Source of the DNA: Marinomonas sp. MED121
Lineage (GTDB): Bacteria > Pseudomonadota > Gammaproteobacteria > Pseudomonadales > Marinomonadaceae
NCBI RefSeq assembly: GCF_000153025.1
Contig: NZ_CH672430.1
Location: forward strand, 102,371 to 166,370
DNA length: 64,000 bases
Direction: 5' to 3'
Part shown: piece after piece, positions 57,071 to 64,000 of the stretch
How positions within the stretch are numbered: the first letter of the stretch is position 1
Layout: every line of letters begins with the position of its first letter
Made by a program: the position numbers and the translations under genes
The notes under the pieces: generated by a model
What the model was told of the DNA's origin: nothing
Database searches by the model: none
The model's input: only the letters and a program-made list of their open reading frames with translations

Positions 57071-57076
57071 ACTGAA

Positions 57077-57140
57077 AAAAGCAACTAAAAAGGAAGCAAC
57101 TAAAAAGGAAGCAGCTAAAAAAAAGCAACTAAAAAAGCAG
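57077..57140. repeat. 15-bp tandem repeat after mrpG
   Basis: Four or more units of AGGAAGCAACTAAAA with small changes, starting 7 bp after the mrpG stop. The strand is strongly purine-rich. Confidence 0.88.
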
Positions 57141-57184
57141 CTTGAAGAAAAGAAACAACTTAAGAGAGCTCATATAAGCAATAC

Positions 57185-57219
57185 CGCCTTAGCTTAAAAA
57201 GACAGCTTAAGCTAAGGCG
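57185..57219. terminator. Stem-loop between convergent mrpG and GNAT genes
   Basis: CGCCTTAGCTTAA at 57185-57197 pairs perfectly with TTAAGCTAAGGCG at 57207-57219 over a 9-nt loop. No T tract follows on either strand, so it may end transcription only weakly or act as an mRNA 3'-end stabiliser for both genes. Confidence 0.7.
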
Positions 57220-57240
57220 CTAAACCTTCTGAAAACTAAC

Positions 57241-57774
57241 TCACTCATTCAGCTTTGACATCAACACATGGTCTTGCCATTTACCTGCGATTTTCAAGTA
57301 TTTCCTTGCATAACCTTCCCTTTCAAACCCCAGCTTATTAAGCACAGCACCACTGCCCTCATTGGCTGGAATATAATTCGCCATGATGCGATTAAGTTTT
57401 AAGTTTGCAAAAATATAGGCAATACCAGCGTCAAGAATTTCAGTCATCAAACCCTGCCCTTCAAACCTCTTATCAATGGAATAACCTAAAAAACAGGCTT
57501 GCAAAGGACCTTTGACAATTCCAGTAAAGTTGCACACGCCTAACACCTGAGTTTGATCTTTGTTAAATGCAACCAACCTGACTTCTTTATCTGCTTCAAA
57601 GTCTTTCTCGCTTTGCTCACCCATAACTTTAAAATTATTCAACGTCTGGTAGCCTGAATCACGAATCGGCTCCCAAGGGGCCAGATGCACCTTATTATCC
57701 TCATAGTATTTTAAGACGAGACCTGCGTTAGCCGCAGTAAAAAGAACCAAAGAGGTTCGAGACGTTTCTATCAC
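57241..57774 (-). CDS. GNAT-family acetyltransferase, RimJ-like
   Basis: A 177-aa acetyltransferase with the RimJ/RimL layout (LGYSIDKRFEGQGLMTEILDA acetyl-CoA loop in similar form; IPANEGSGAVLNKLGFEREG). The start is GTG 57774, with AAGGA 8 nt upstream. It follows the SEC-C gene by 24 bp and may share its transcript. The family modifies N-termini of ribosomal proteins or small molecules. Confidence 0.85.
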   Translation of the reverse strand: MIETSRTSLVLFTAANAGLVLKYYEDNKVHLAPWEPIRDSGYQTLNNFKVMGEQSEKDFEADKEVRLVAFNKDQTQVLGVCNFTGIVKGPLQACFLGYSIDKRFEGQGLMTEILDAGIAYIFANLKLNRIMANYIPANEGSGAVLNKLGFEREGYARKYLKIAGKWQDHVLMSKLNE

Positions 57775-57798
57775 AATACGTTTCCTTGTTGTGTGTTG

Positions 57799-59091
57799 CT
57801 ACTTTCCACAACATTTCTTGAATTTCTTTTGACTACCACAAGAACATGGACGGTTTCTATCCCTTCCACTAATTTTTGGAGCTGCCGCTGTCAGTTTTTT
57901 AGGTTGAGACTTAACCTGCATTGACTTCGCTTGCTTAAGAAATAATCTAGGTGATTTACTTGGAAACCACTTACTCAATACAAAACTATCCAAAGCTGTT
58001 GCTGCTCCCCCAGCAATCGGCTGAATTGCACCAATTCCAGTTGTCACCGCAAAGCGCAAAATTTTAGCTGGTATTTTATCAATAACGCTTGGCTCACCTA
58101 TAGTCTCAACATATCTCTGAACAATTTCTTCAGATTTCTCTGTATCAGAACCAGATGCAAACCAATCTCTAAAAACTTGACTGTGCTTAGATTCTCTTAG
58201 ATCTAGTAACTGTTCAGGTGAAAACTCTTTGCTAGCAAAGGCTTTTCCTATATCTGGAATTCCGCAGATCTCTTGAATTTTAGTTAGCGCTTCACTGCCT
58301 TCAATTGGTGAGCCAATTCGCTGCCCCTTTGCTTTAAGAAGGGCTAGAGTACTTCCATCTCCTGTGATCTCATTGGCTCCAATGTCCGCACCAATATTTA
58401 GAACGAAGTTTTCAAATCCAACTCTAAGTAATGACCAAATTTCTTTACTCTCATTAGCCTCTGGAATTGCATGAGGAGAATAAACTCTCATTTGATTATT
58501 TTTAATCCCGCGTAAATTATCTAAACTCCGGCCTCGATTTCGTAATGATAAAAAATCTCTCAAATAAGGACTACCCATAACATCTTGATAAGTCTCATCA
58601 CGGAATTTAATAGGATCTAGATCTTGCCCAACGGGAACAGAGTTACCTAATAACAGTTTTGTCAATTCTTGTTTACGGTTGGCCGAAGAAATAGGAGTTG
58701 TTAATTCTAATGCAGCATTAATCGCTTCATCCATTGGTTGAAAATAGGAGTGGGCCAAATTAGATTTTTCATTATTACGCTTGGGGCCTTGAAAGACTTC
58801 AAAGAATGATAAACCGGCCCCTCCACCACCATAAGTAAACCATTTGTCGTAACGAGCAAAAACAATAATGTTATTTCTGACTAGTTCGTCAAATATATCT
58901 TCACCTAGCATATGCCTCAGTACGGGAATGACTTGAAAATTTCCAGTAGGAATAATTACCTGATCGTATAGAAGAATATAATTGGCTAACGTAGCCCATT
59001 GATCTTTACTGGCTAACATTGCATCAGAGACACTGGCCATATTTTGCAAAACAGGCCAAATTCCAAAATCAGTAGCGAGAGCCTTTCTCAA
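57799..59091 (-). CDS. Hypothetical protein with C-terminal SEC-C zinc motif
   Basis: A 430-aa protein. Only the last 20 residues are recognisable: PCSCGSQKKFKKCCG, the CxC-x8-CC zinc knuckle of the SEC-C family (as at the end of SecA). The rest is soluble, with a glycine/alanine-rich stretch near 345-365 (TTGIGAIQPIAGGAATALD). The start codon is TTG 59091 with AAGGA 9 nt before it; a stop codon directly precedes it in frame. It lies next to attC-like site B. No function can be assigned; SEC-C ends often occur on accessory and defence-linked proteins. Confidence 0.7.
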   Translation of the reverse strand: MRKALATDFGIWPVLQNMASVSDAMLASKDQWATLANYILLYDQVIIPTGNFQVIPVLRHMLGEDIFDELVRNNIIVFARYDKWFTYGGGGAGLSFFEVFQGPKRNNEKSNLAHSYFQPMDEAINAALELTTPISSANRKQELTKLLLGNSVPVGQDLDPIKFRDETYQDVMGSPYLRDFLSLRNRGRSLDNLRGIKNNQMRVYSPHAIPEANESKEIWSLLRVGFENFVLNIGADIGANEITGDGSTLALLKAKGQRIGSPIEGSEALTKIQEICGIPDIGKAFASKEFSPEQLLDLRESKHSQVFRDWFASGSDTEKSEEIVQRYVETIGEPSVIDKIPAKILRFAVTTGIGAIQPIAGGAATALDSFVLSKWFPSKSPRLFLKQAKSMQVKSQPKKLTAAAPKISGRDRNRPCSCGSQKKFKKCCGK

Positions 59092-59121
59092 TTATTCATT
59101 CCTTAATTCAAATTTTTGACT

Positions 59122-59199
59122 GAGCATAAAAACACCCACATTTGAGGCTGGTTTGGAGCGCAGCGGAAAAACAGTCCGACAACATGCGCTTGTTATACC
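59122..59199 (-). other. attC-like recombination site B
   Basis: On the minus strand, GGTATAACAAGCGC begins the site and overlaps the TAA stop of the cyclase-like gene, as is usual in integron cassettes. A central imperfect palindrome follows (CTGTTTTTCC, then GCTGCGC, then TCCAAACCAG). The 3' half ends GGGTGTTTTTATGC, which looks like a degenerate GTTATGC core with inserted T residues. The 3' box is therefore imperfect. Confidence 0.55.
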
Positions 59200-59978
59200 T
59201 TTGGTTGCATTGCATCACTAATACCTATTGCATGATGAGACATTACGCAGTGAAAAGTACGCTTGCGATGAAATATATCTATTTCAATAGGTTTGTTATT
59301 TTTAGGAGCAATTATCTTTTGAGGGAACTCAACGCCAGGGCTACAAGACAGATTGGCATTAAGATTATTTATTTCATTCGGGATAACAGTTTTAGAAATA
59401 GACATTAAAAACCACATCATGTCATTAATATAGATACTATCCCAGGCCCTACCACCAAATCCTAGTTTTGAACCAGCCGTGTCAGCGGCATATGCTTCAG
59501 AGTATGCTAAATTAGCTTGAAGCTCAGGAACGTCGGTAACTTGATCATCAAATTGCTTAACTGGCCACCGTTTGCCTAGAACGATAAAGCTCCTACCGGC
59601 AGGACCAATTTTAGATTCACTTTCTTTTTGAATTGTTCGTTGATGAAGTTTTGAAGAAGCGCATACAAACTCCAATGCTTTTTTGGCCACTTCAGCCGGA
59701 GGTGGTTGAGATACTATGCTCCCCGAATCTATGTGCATTGAACCAATATTATAATCTAGGTCACATACTGCGATAGCAGAATCATTCATTTGAAATAGTT
59801 TAGTACCATCAGGAAAATCATTGCTTATTTCATTAACTGTTTCCCTAAGCATTCCGATTCTTTTGTGCGCAATTTCACCTACGGCAGAGCTTAGCGTGCC
59901 ACCAGAAACGGACACCATATTTCCAAAACCTAGCAGATCATGGAAACAGACCATTGTTGTAATTTCTTCTTCCTGCAC
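59193..59978 (-). CDS. Class III nucleotidyl-cyclase-like protein
   Basis: A 261-aa soluble protein. The N-terminus CFHDLLGFGNMV with Asp14, and LFQMNDSAIAV with Asp66, resemble the two metal-binding Asp positions of the class III adenylate/guanylate cyclase fold, seen also in many small accessory 'DILGF' proteins. No membrane or sensor domain is attached. The start is GTG 59978 with AAGGA 7 nt upstream, directly after attC-like site A; its stop overlaps site B. It is thus framed like an integron cassette. Cyclase activity and product are unknown. Confidence 0.65.
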   Translation of the reverse strand: MQEEEITTMVCFHDLLGFGNMVSVSGGTLSSAVGEIAHKRIGMLRETVNEISNDFPDGTKLFQMNDSAIAVCDLDYNIGSMHIDSGSIVSQPPPAEVAKKALEFVCASSKLHQRTIQKESESKIGPAGRSFIVLGKRWPVKQFDDQVTDVPELQANLAYSEAYAADTAGSKLGFGGRAWDSIYINDMMWFLMSISKTVIPNEINNLNANLSCSPGVEFPQKIIAPKNNKPIEIDIFHRKRTFHCVMSHHAIGISDAMQPKV

Positions 59979-59992
59979 GATCTATCCTTTTA

Positions 59993-60055
59993 GGTATAAC
60001 GCCTCAATAACCGTTGCAGCTCTGCTGAGTCCGGAGCCGAAGGCGCTTAGTTGAT
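59993..60055 (-). other. attC-like recombination site A
   Basis: On the minus strand the site runs from TCAACTAAGCGCC to GAGGCGTTATACC, 63 bp. The ends are complementary except for one extra G in the 5' arm (TAAGCGCC against TAACGCC), like the extrahelical base of attC sites. The inner part (GGCTC...GAGC) can pair. The next gene starts 14 bp after the GTTATAC box, a normal cassette spacing. Confidence 0.6.
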
Positions 60056-60072
60056 TGACTTATTAAATGATT

Positions 60073-61590
60073 TCATAGCTGAGCAGACATAGAGCCAGGC
60101 TGCGTAACACGCACTCTTTTTGATAGCAAATTCTCAAAAAATTCCTGCGGTGCAAGTCTTTCATATACATCTAAAAATTCCTCAGTTAGAGCCAGATAGT
60201 TCTCGTGCTTTCCTGATACTACTTCTCTCCATATGCTTGGCCGATACCGTACTAGAATTGAGAGCGAATAAAGCAATGCTACGCATATGGCTCGGTATTC
60301 GGTTACAGATCCAAAAGCTGGAATAATTATGCTACTACCTGTAAACGGACTTCGATGCTGATTGATTACGCCGTGCCAGTACTCCGTATCCGGGTGCTTG
60401 ACCAGAGCTTTAAAATGAAGTCCTGGGTACTCTGAAGTCTGATATTCAATCTGTTCAAGTGGTAACGACAAAGCAGCAATATCTTCCTTAGTTTTTGAAC
60501 AAGATATATCATTTATCGTTACGTATGTTTCCCTTAGTCTTGGTTGACTTAAACTAAATCCATTTGCATCGCTGTCGTAGTGAAAATTTAACCAATTAGC
60601 TGGGGAGTTGGTTACTAATAGAAAGAGGTCTTCTAACTCAGGAACTCTTGAAAAGAGTTCTATGAGAGTAGTAACTTCTGGTTTTGACAGGTCAATATCT
60701 TCTGCCTTTTTAGGTTTTTTTGAGGGGAATAGCGTTGTATCAAAGCCTAGAAAATCCATCCACTTCTTATAAAATCCATTAGAGAGAACCCCAACAACAA
60801 AACCTTCAAATGAATTTTTACTTGTAGAGTCAAATGTATAAAGGCCATGACCATATTTAGTCATACTTTCTACTTCATCTAGAGTAGACGGACCTTCTGG
60901 TGAGGCCAGCATTTCAGCTGAGGCAAATGCTATACCCCCATAATACAGACTTACGACTCTTTGATTTAATTTTTGCTTGCTAGCAGCTTCAAAGTAGTCA
61001 CATCCGTTCTGAATACAGAAGGCAAGCCCTTCTGCCTTTGAGTCTATACTTTCATCAGAATAGGATATTCCCGCTGAAGCATATCTTTCTATTACAAGCT
61101 TTTTAGCCAGCCCCTTAGTTTTGAATTGCTTTATCCTGCTCCAAATTTGGTTTATGGGGCTTTCAGATTGGATATAACTGTTGAATTCTCTAGGCTTCAG
61201 CTTTGGCTTATCCGGGCCACCAGAGGATATTTTTCCTTCTGAAACTTCAGCATTCCACTTAATAATGTAGGACTGTATGCTGGACTTTTCGACGACTTCC
61301 GTTTCTATCCCATAAGCAAAAGATTCAAGATGATAAAAACTTCCGTTCACTACAATAAGATCTACAGTACGATCTAAAACTTTATACACCCCATTTTCAG
61401 TAGCACATGAATACAATAAGGCTATCTTAAATTCTACATCAGATTTTTTTAGCGTAATGACAATGTACTCACCATTTGGAAAGCTGCCTTCAACAACACC
61501 CTCCCAATTATGAACATTGAAAGGGTCTATAATGTCTCTTTGTGCATCAGACTTAAGTATTCCTAGCCTCGTTTTTTTTCCAGTATCCAT
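60073..61590 (-). CDS. YaaC-like hypothetical protein
   Basis: A 505-aa protein. A middle block, VVSLYYGGIAFASAEMLAS followed by KYGHGLYTF, resembles the YaaC family (R-x-LYY...HGL), and the C-terminal RYRPSIWREVVSG also fits that family. The first 130 residues form a separate beta-rich part. There are no membrane segments. It is upstream of attC-like site A and may be part of the same cassette array or simply flank it. YaaC proteins have no established function. Confidence 0.6.
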   Translation of the reverse strand: MDTGKKTRLGILKSDAQRDIIDPFNVHNWEGVVEGSFPNGEYIVITLKKSDVEFKIALLYSCATENGVYKVLDRTVDLIVVNGSFYHLESFAYGIETEVVEKSSIQSYIIKWNAEVSEGKISSGGPDKPKLKPREFNSYIQSESPINQIWSRIKQFKTKGLAKKLVIERYASAGISYSDESIDSKAEGLAFCIQNGCDYFEAASKQKLNQRVVSLYYGGIAFASAEMLASPEGPSTLDEVESMTKYGHGLYTFDSTSKNSFEGFVVGVLSNGFYKKWMDFLGFDTTLFPSKKPKKAEDIDLSKPEVTTLIELFSRVPELEDLFLLVTNSPANWLNFHYDSDANGFSLSQPRLRETYVTINDISCSKTKEDIAALSLPLEQIEYQTSEYPGLHFKALVKHPDTEYWHGVINQHRSPFTGSSIIIPAFGSVTEYRAICVALLYSLSILVRYRPSIWREVVSGKHENYLALTEEFLDVYERLAPQEFFENLLSKRVRVTQPGSMSAQL

Positions 61591-61679
61591 TTTCTAGGAA
61601 GGTTCTCCGTATTCATCTCACAGCTTAATAATACGCACGCTCAATTTGTCTGATTTATCAACCGCACTCAAAATGTCAC

Positions 61680-61885
61680 ATTAGAACTTAATAAGACAGG
61701 CATTTTAAAAGAGATCAAACAAAACATCATCTGAACAGTATTCACTTCGATCTTTTTAACGCTTTATGATTGAGAAACTGGAAGATTTCCAAAATTAACG
61801 GCTCATTTTGAGATGCGTATTGAAGCTTTTTAGATGTGAGGCGACAGAGATTCTCTCGATAACAATTTAATAGGTTGTATAAATT
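61680..61885. repeat. About 200-bp direct repeat, copy 1
   Basis: Shares roughly 200 bp with 62398-62605. The first 150 bp (from AACTTAATAAGACAGGCATT) are nearly identical; identity then falls but returns at the end (GATTCTC..CGATAAC). The repeats flank the small gene at 62080-62349 and its attC-like site. Confidence 0.9.
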
Positions 61886-61918
61886 TGAACGCTTGAGAAT
61901 AGACTAATAAATTGTTAA
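61858..61918. other. Inverted repeat with 10-bp arms
   Basis: TAACAATTTA (about 61861-61870) and TAAATTGTTA (about 61908-61917) are perfect complements around about 37 nt. The arms end in TAAC and GTTA, as in attC sites, but the inner sequence shows no second stem, so it is only a possible relic. Confidence 0.35.
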
Positions 61919-62020
61919 GGGTGTATCAATAAAATCCTTATACCTCTCACTAATACATTTAACTTGAACAAATGAGCTCATAAAACCAAATATGATAAAG
62001 ACAATAAATTTATTAATTGT

Positions 62021-62086
62021 GAGTAACGCCAGCAGAAAGCGCCGCTTTAGCGGTCGCATTTACTGCTTTAGCTAGGTTTTTATACG
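62021..62086 (-). other. attC-like recombination site C (regularly bulged stem)
   Basis: On the minus strand, GTATAA (stop of the upstream gene) opens the site, and GGCGTTACTC closes it. Between lies a 15-bp stem in which AGCAG-AAA-GCG-CCGC pairs perfectly, while the 5' arm carries three extra single bases (T, T, A), one after each block (62031-62045 with 62050-62067). Unpaired extra bases all on the 5' arm of the gene-sense strand are a mark of attC sites. Confidence 0.65.
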
Positions 62087-62349
62087 TCTATTTGATGAGT
62101 CCATTGTGGAACCCAACCTTTTGACAGATAGGATACGAGGTTTTTATCACCGTAGAATTTCATACGGCCTCCGGATTGAAATGCTAACGCGGATTGATCC
62201 ACTTGTAGCCCATTAGTTCGAGCAGACTGTGTTAATTGATGCAAAAGCCCGTCATTGTCGCCATTAGTCGATTTAGCATCGAAAATAGCAAAATTAATCC
62301 AACCGCCGGAAGTAGCTCTTTCTTTAAGGTGTGCCATGTTTATTTTCAC
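62080..62349 (-). CDS. Small orphan protein, likely cassette gene
   Basis: An 89-aa protein with no membrane segment (MAHLKERATSGGWINFAIFD; then LVSYLSKGWVPQWTHQIDV). Start GTG 62349 has GGAG 7 nt upstream; an internal ATG at residue 5 has no Shine-Dalgarno. The stop overlaps attC-like site C. It resembles small orphan proteins I associate with Vibrio-type integron arrays, but this is from memory. Function unknown. Confidence 0.7.
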   Translation of the reverse strand: MKINMAHLKERATSGGWINFAIFDAKSTNGDNDGLLHQLTQSARTNGLQVDQSALAFQSGGRMKFYGDKNLVSYLSKGWVPQWTHQIDV

Positions 62350-62397
62350 TTTAAAACTCCATTTATTTAAAAATAATTGTTGGGCTTAAATTTAGGG

Positions 62398-62605
62398 AAA
62401 TTTAAACTTAATAAGACAGGCATTTTAAAAGAGATCAAACAAAACATCATCTGAACAGTATTCACTTCGCTCTTTTTAACACTTTATGATTAAGAAACTG
62501 AAAGATTTCAAAAATTAACGGCTCACTTTAAAGTGTTCATTGAAGATTTTCATATTTGAGAAGACATAGATTCTCGCGATAACGAAATGAGTGGTTTTAT
62601 AAAGA
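62398..62605. repeat. About 200-bp direct repeat, copy 2
   Basis: Second copy of the repeat at 61680-61885, in the same orientation, 718 bp away. It lies upstream (gene sense) of the small orphan gene. Confidence 0.9.
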
Positions 62606-62637
62606 GCAAAAAGGTCAGGCTTTTCTTAATCCCAACT

Positions 62638-62760
62638 AGGTGATGTAGGCGTCTACAAAGAGGAACTCCCACGCTCTCTTCAAAAAAAGCATTGGTGATG
62701 TTATGCGTAGCCTGTCTAATAAAGAGCGACTTCTGTAGTTGGAATAGGAAGCGGGATTAC
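62638..62760 (-). pseudogene. Decayed 5S rRNA relic 1
   Basis: Matches short blocks of the 5S gene complement: AACTCCCAC, then CATTGGTGATG, then GGAAGCGGGAT. It is more decayed than relic 2, with which it shares a flank (GGCGTCTACAAAGAGGAACT). Confidence 0.6.
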
Positions 62761-62856
62761 CTAGATAAGTTCAGTGGCTAAAGTCATCTTGATAACTAGC
62801 TGTATTAGGCATATTGTATTAATGCTTTTTAATGCCAGCTAGGAAATGTTGGCGTC

Positions 62857-62960
62857 TACAAAGAGGAACTCACACACTGCCATTGGCGATGTCTCTTTTT
62901 ACTTCTTAAGTTGGGGTAGGAAGCGGGATGGGATCATCAATGACTCTGTGATTATCAAGA
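62857..62960 (-). pseudogene. Decayed 5S rRNA relic 2
   Basis: Keeps the 5S blocks CACACTGCCATTGGCGATG and GCGGGATGGGATCA, then TCAATGACTCTGTGATTATC and the flank AAGAAATTCT, all in the order and orientation of the intact 5S at 63223-63337, with indels between them. The middle of the molecule is not conserved. Confidence 0.8.
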
Positions 62961-63070
62961 AATTCTCCCTCAAAAACCAAGTTAGCTTTCTATAAGGTTT
63001 TATAGATAAGTTCAGTGGTTGAAGTGGTAATTAGCTTATTAGAAAACGCTACGACTTACCTCTATTATTT

Positions 63071-63150
63071 TTCGGGGGGATTACCACACCACTTTCACTT
63101 CTGGCTCTTTATTCGGGAAGGGGATGGAATCAGGTGGTTCAGACGCTGTT
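63071..63150 (-). pseudogene. Decayed 5S rRNA relic 3
   Basis: Keeps ACCACACCACTTTCACT, TTCGGGAAGGGGATGGAATC and AGGTGGTTCAGACGC, which align to the middle and 5' part of 5S in the same orientation. It lies directly before the rRNA terminator. Confidence 0.7.
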
Positions 63151-63181
63151 GTCTCTTACCTTTGCCTAGTAAATTTTAGGT

Positions 63182-63214
63182 AAAAAAAAGCCAGTCACTT
63201 GGACTGGCTTTTTA
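63182..63214 (-). terminator. rRNA operon terminator
   Basis: On the minus strand, AAAAGCCAGTC pairs with GACTGGCTTTT over a 5-nt loop and is followed by eight T. It lies about 10 bp after the 3' end of 5S. Confidence 0.95.
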
Positions 63215-63222
63215 TAATTCAA

Positions 63223-63337
63223 TCTTGATAACGACCTACTCTCACATGGGAACTCCCACACTACCATCGGCGATGCCACTTTTCACTGCTGAGTTCGGGA
63301 TGGGATCAGGTGGTTCAATGACTCTATGATTATCAAG
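63223..63337 (-). rRNA. rrf: 5S ribosomal RNA
   Basis: On the minus strand the conserved 5S core is present: GAACCACCTGATCCCATCCC, GAACTCAGCAGTGAAA, CATCGCCGATGGTAGTGTGG and ATGTGAGAGTAGGTC. The 5' TTGATAATC and 3' GTTATCAAG ends pair as helix I. Length is about 115 nt. Confidence 0.96.
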
Positions 63338-63478
63338 AAATTCTGTTTGTCAGAACAAGCTCTGTTTGTGGCTTATTCATTGACGAATTTGCTTATGCTT
63401 TAACAATAACTTTTTGAATAGTCTCTAGTCTTTTCAGTCTAGAGTAACAATAACCAAGCTTCAAACCAGCTTTATCGT

Positions 63479-63507
63479 AATATAACGCTAAACCATTTTG
63501 GCGTTAT

Positions 63508-63509
<2 letters not shown>
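63479..63509. other. Stem at the 3' end of 23S (processing stem)
   Basis: ATATAACGC and GCGTTATAT are perfect complements just beyond the 23S 3' end in the 23S-5S spacer. They may belong to the precursor stem or a local hairpin. No tRNA lies in the spacer. Confidence 0.55.

Positions 63510-64000
<491 letters not shown>

Noticed and set aside
57185..57219. Long palindrome considered as an attC site
   Set aside because: Perfect stem with no extra bases, and no GTTRRRY-type box; it lies between convergent genes, so a terminator-like hairpin fits better.
59193..59978. Identification as a Pycsar cyclase
   Set aside because: Only two Asp motifs are suggestive; there is no effector gene with membrane or TIR domain adjacent, so the name would be unsupported.
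63338..63507. tRNA gene in the 23S-5S spacer
   Set aside because: No T-loop or cloverleaf consensus could be found; only short hairpins are present.

Overview
The window looks like chromosome of a marine gammaproteobacterium of the Oceanospirillales, most like Marinomonas. This is inferred from moderately AT-rich DNA, a gammaproteobacterial-type 5S/23S rRNA end, PssA of the phospholipase D type, an Mrp antiporter operon, and a very regulator-rich set of genes for small nitrogenous osmolytes. It could not be checked by a database search.

Layout. 1-5.7 kb: two EamA exporters, a MetR-like LysR regulator, and a BLUF blue-light sensor 25 bp upstream of a chemoreceptor. 6-12 kb: a small orphan gene followed by a MITE-like repeat, an isochorismatase-like hydrolase with a divergent GlxA/AraC regulator, an RDD protein, a LysE exporter, an AlkD-like repair protein and an acetyltransferase. 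12-16 kb: a decaying operon of yqjG (glutathionyl-hydroquinone reductase), a DOPA-dioxygenase gene split by an IS1182-family element (18-bp inverted repeats, 5-bp target duplication), and a GlcG-like gene with an in-frame stop. 16-20 kb: LysR, LysE, a scar that fuses the stubs of an SDR gene and a LysR gene, and azlCD. 19.6-42 kb: a large catabolic island for quaternary or N-methylated amines. It has a GbcA-type Rieske oxygenase, a GbcB-type reductase, a PuuB-like FAD oxidase, a PuuC-like aldehyde dehydrogenase, a DapA-like lyase, a ProVWX betaine importer, a polar-amino-acid binding protein, MmgE/PrpD, a 2OG-Fe oxygenase, a PNPOx-ferredoxin reductase fusion, a GST and several GlxA/LysR regulators. 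42-48.6 kb: dsdA, an AGCS alanine/glycine symporter, a Tsx-like porin, RidA, a GNAT and a VOC protein. 48.8-57 kb: pssA, a MITE copy and mrpA(B)CDEFG. 57-62.4 kb: an accessory stretch with a SEC-C protein, a class III cyclase-like protein, a YaaC-like protein and a small orphan gene. Three attC-like sites lie among these, suggesting integron cassettes without an integrase. 62.6-64 kb: three decayed 5S relics, then a functional-looking 5S gene and the 3' end of a 23S gene, all on the minus strand.

How it fits together. The central island reads as import of a betaine (ProVWX), oxygenative attack (Rieske plus reductase), then amine or ring-product oxidation and aldehyde oxidation feeding central metabolism; the exact substrate is not readable from sequence. 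Two structural signals recur: a 0.3-kb element with near-perfect inverted ends (three copies), and short 12-27 bp tandem repeats that sit at, and often include, the stop codons of at least eight genes.
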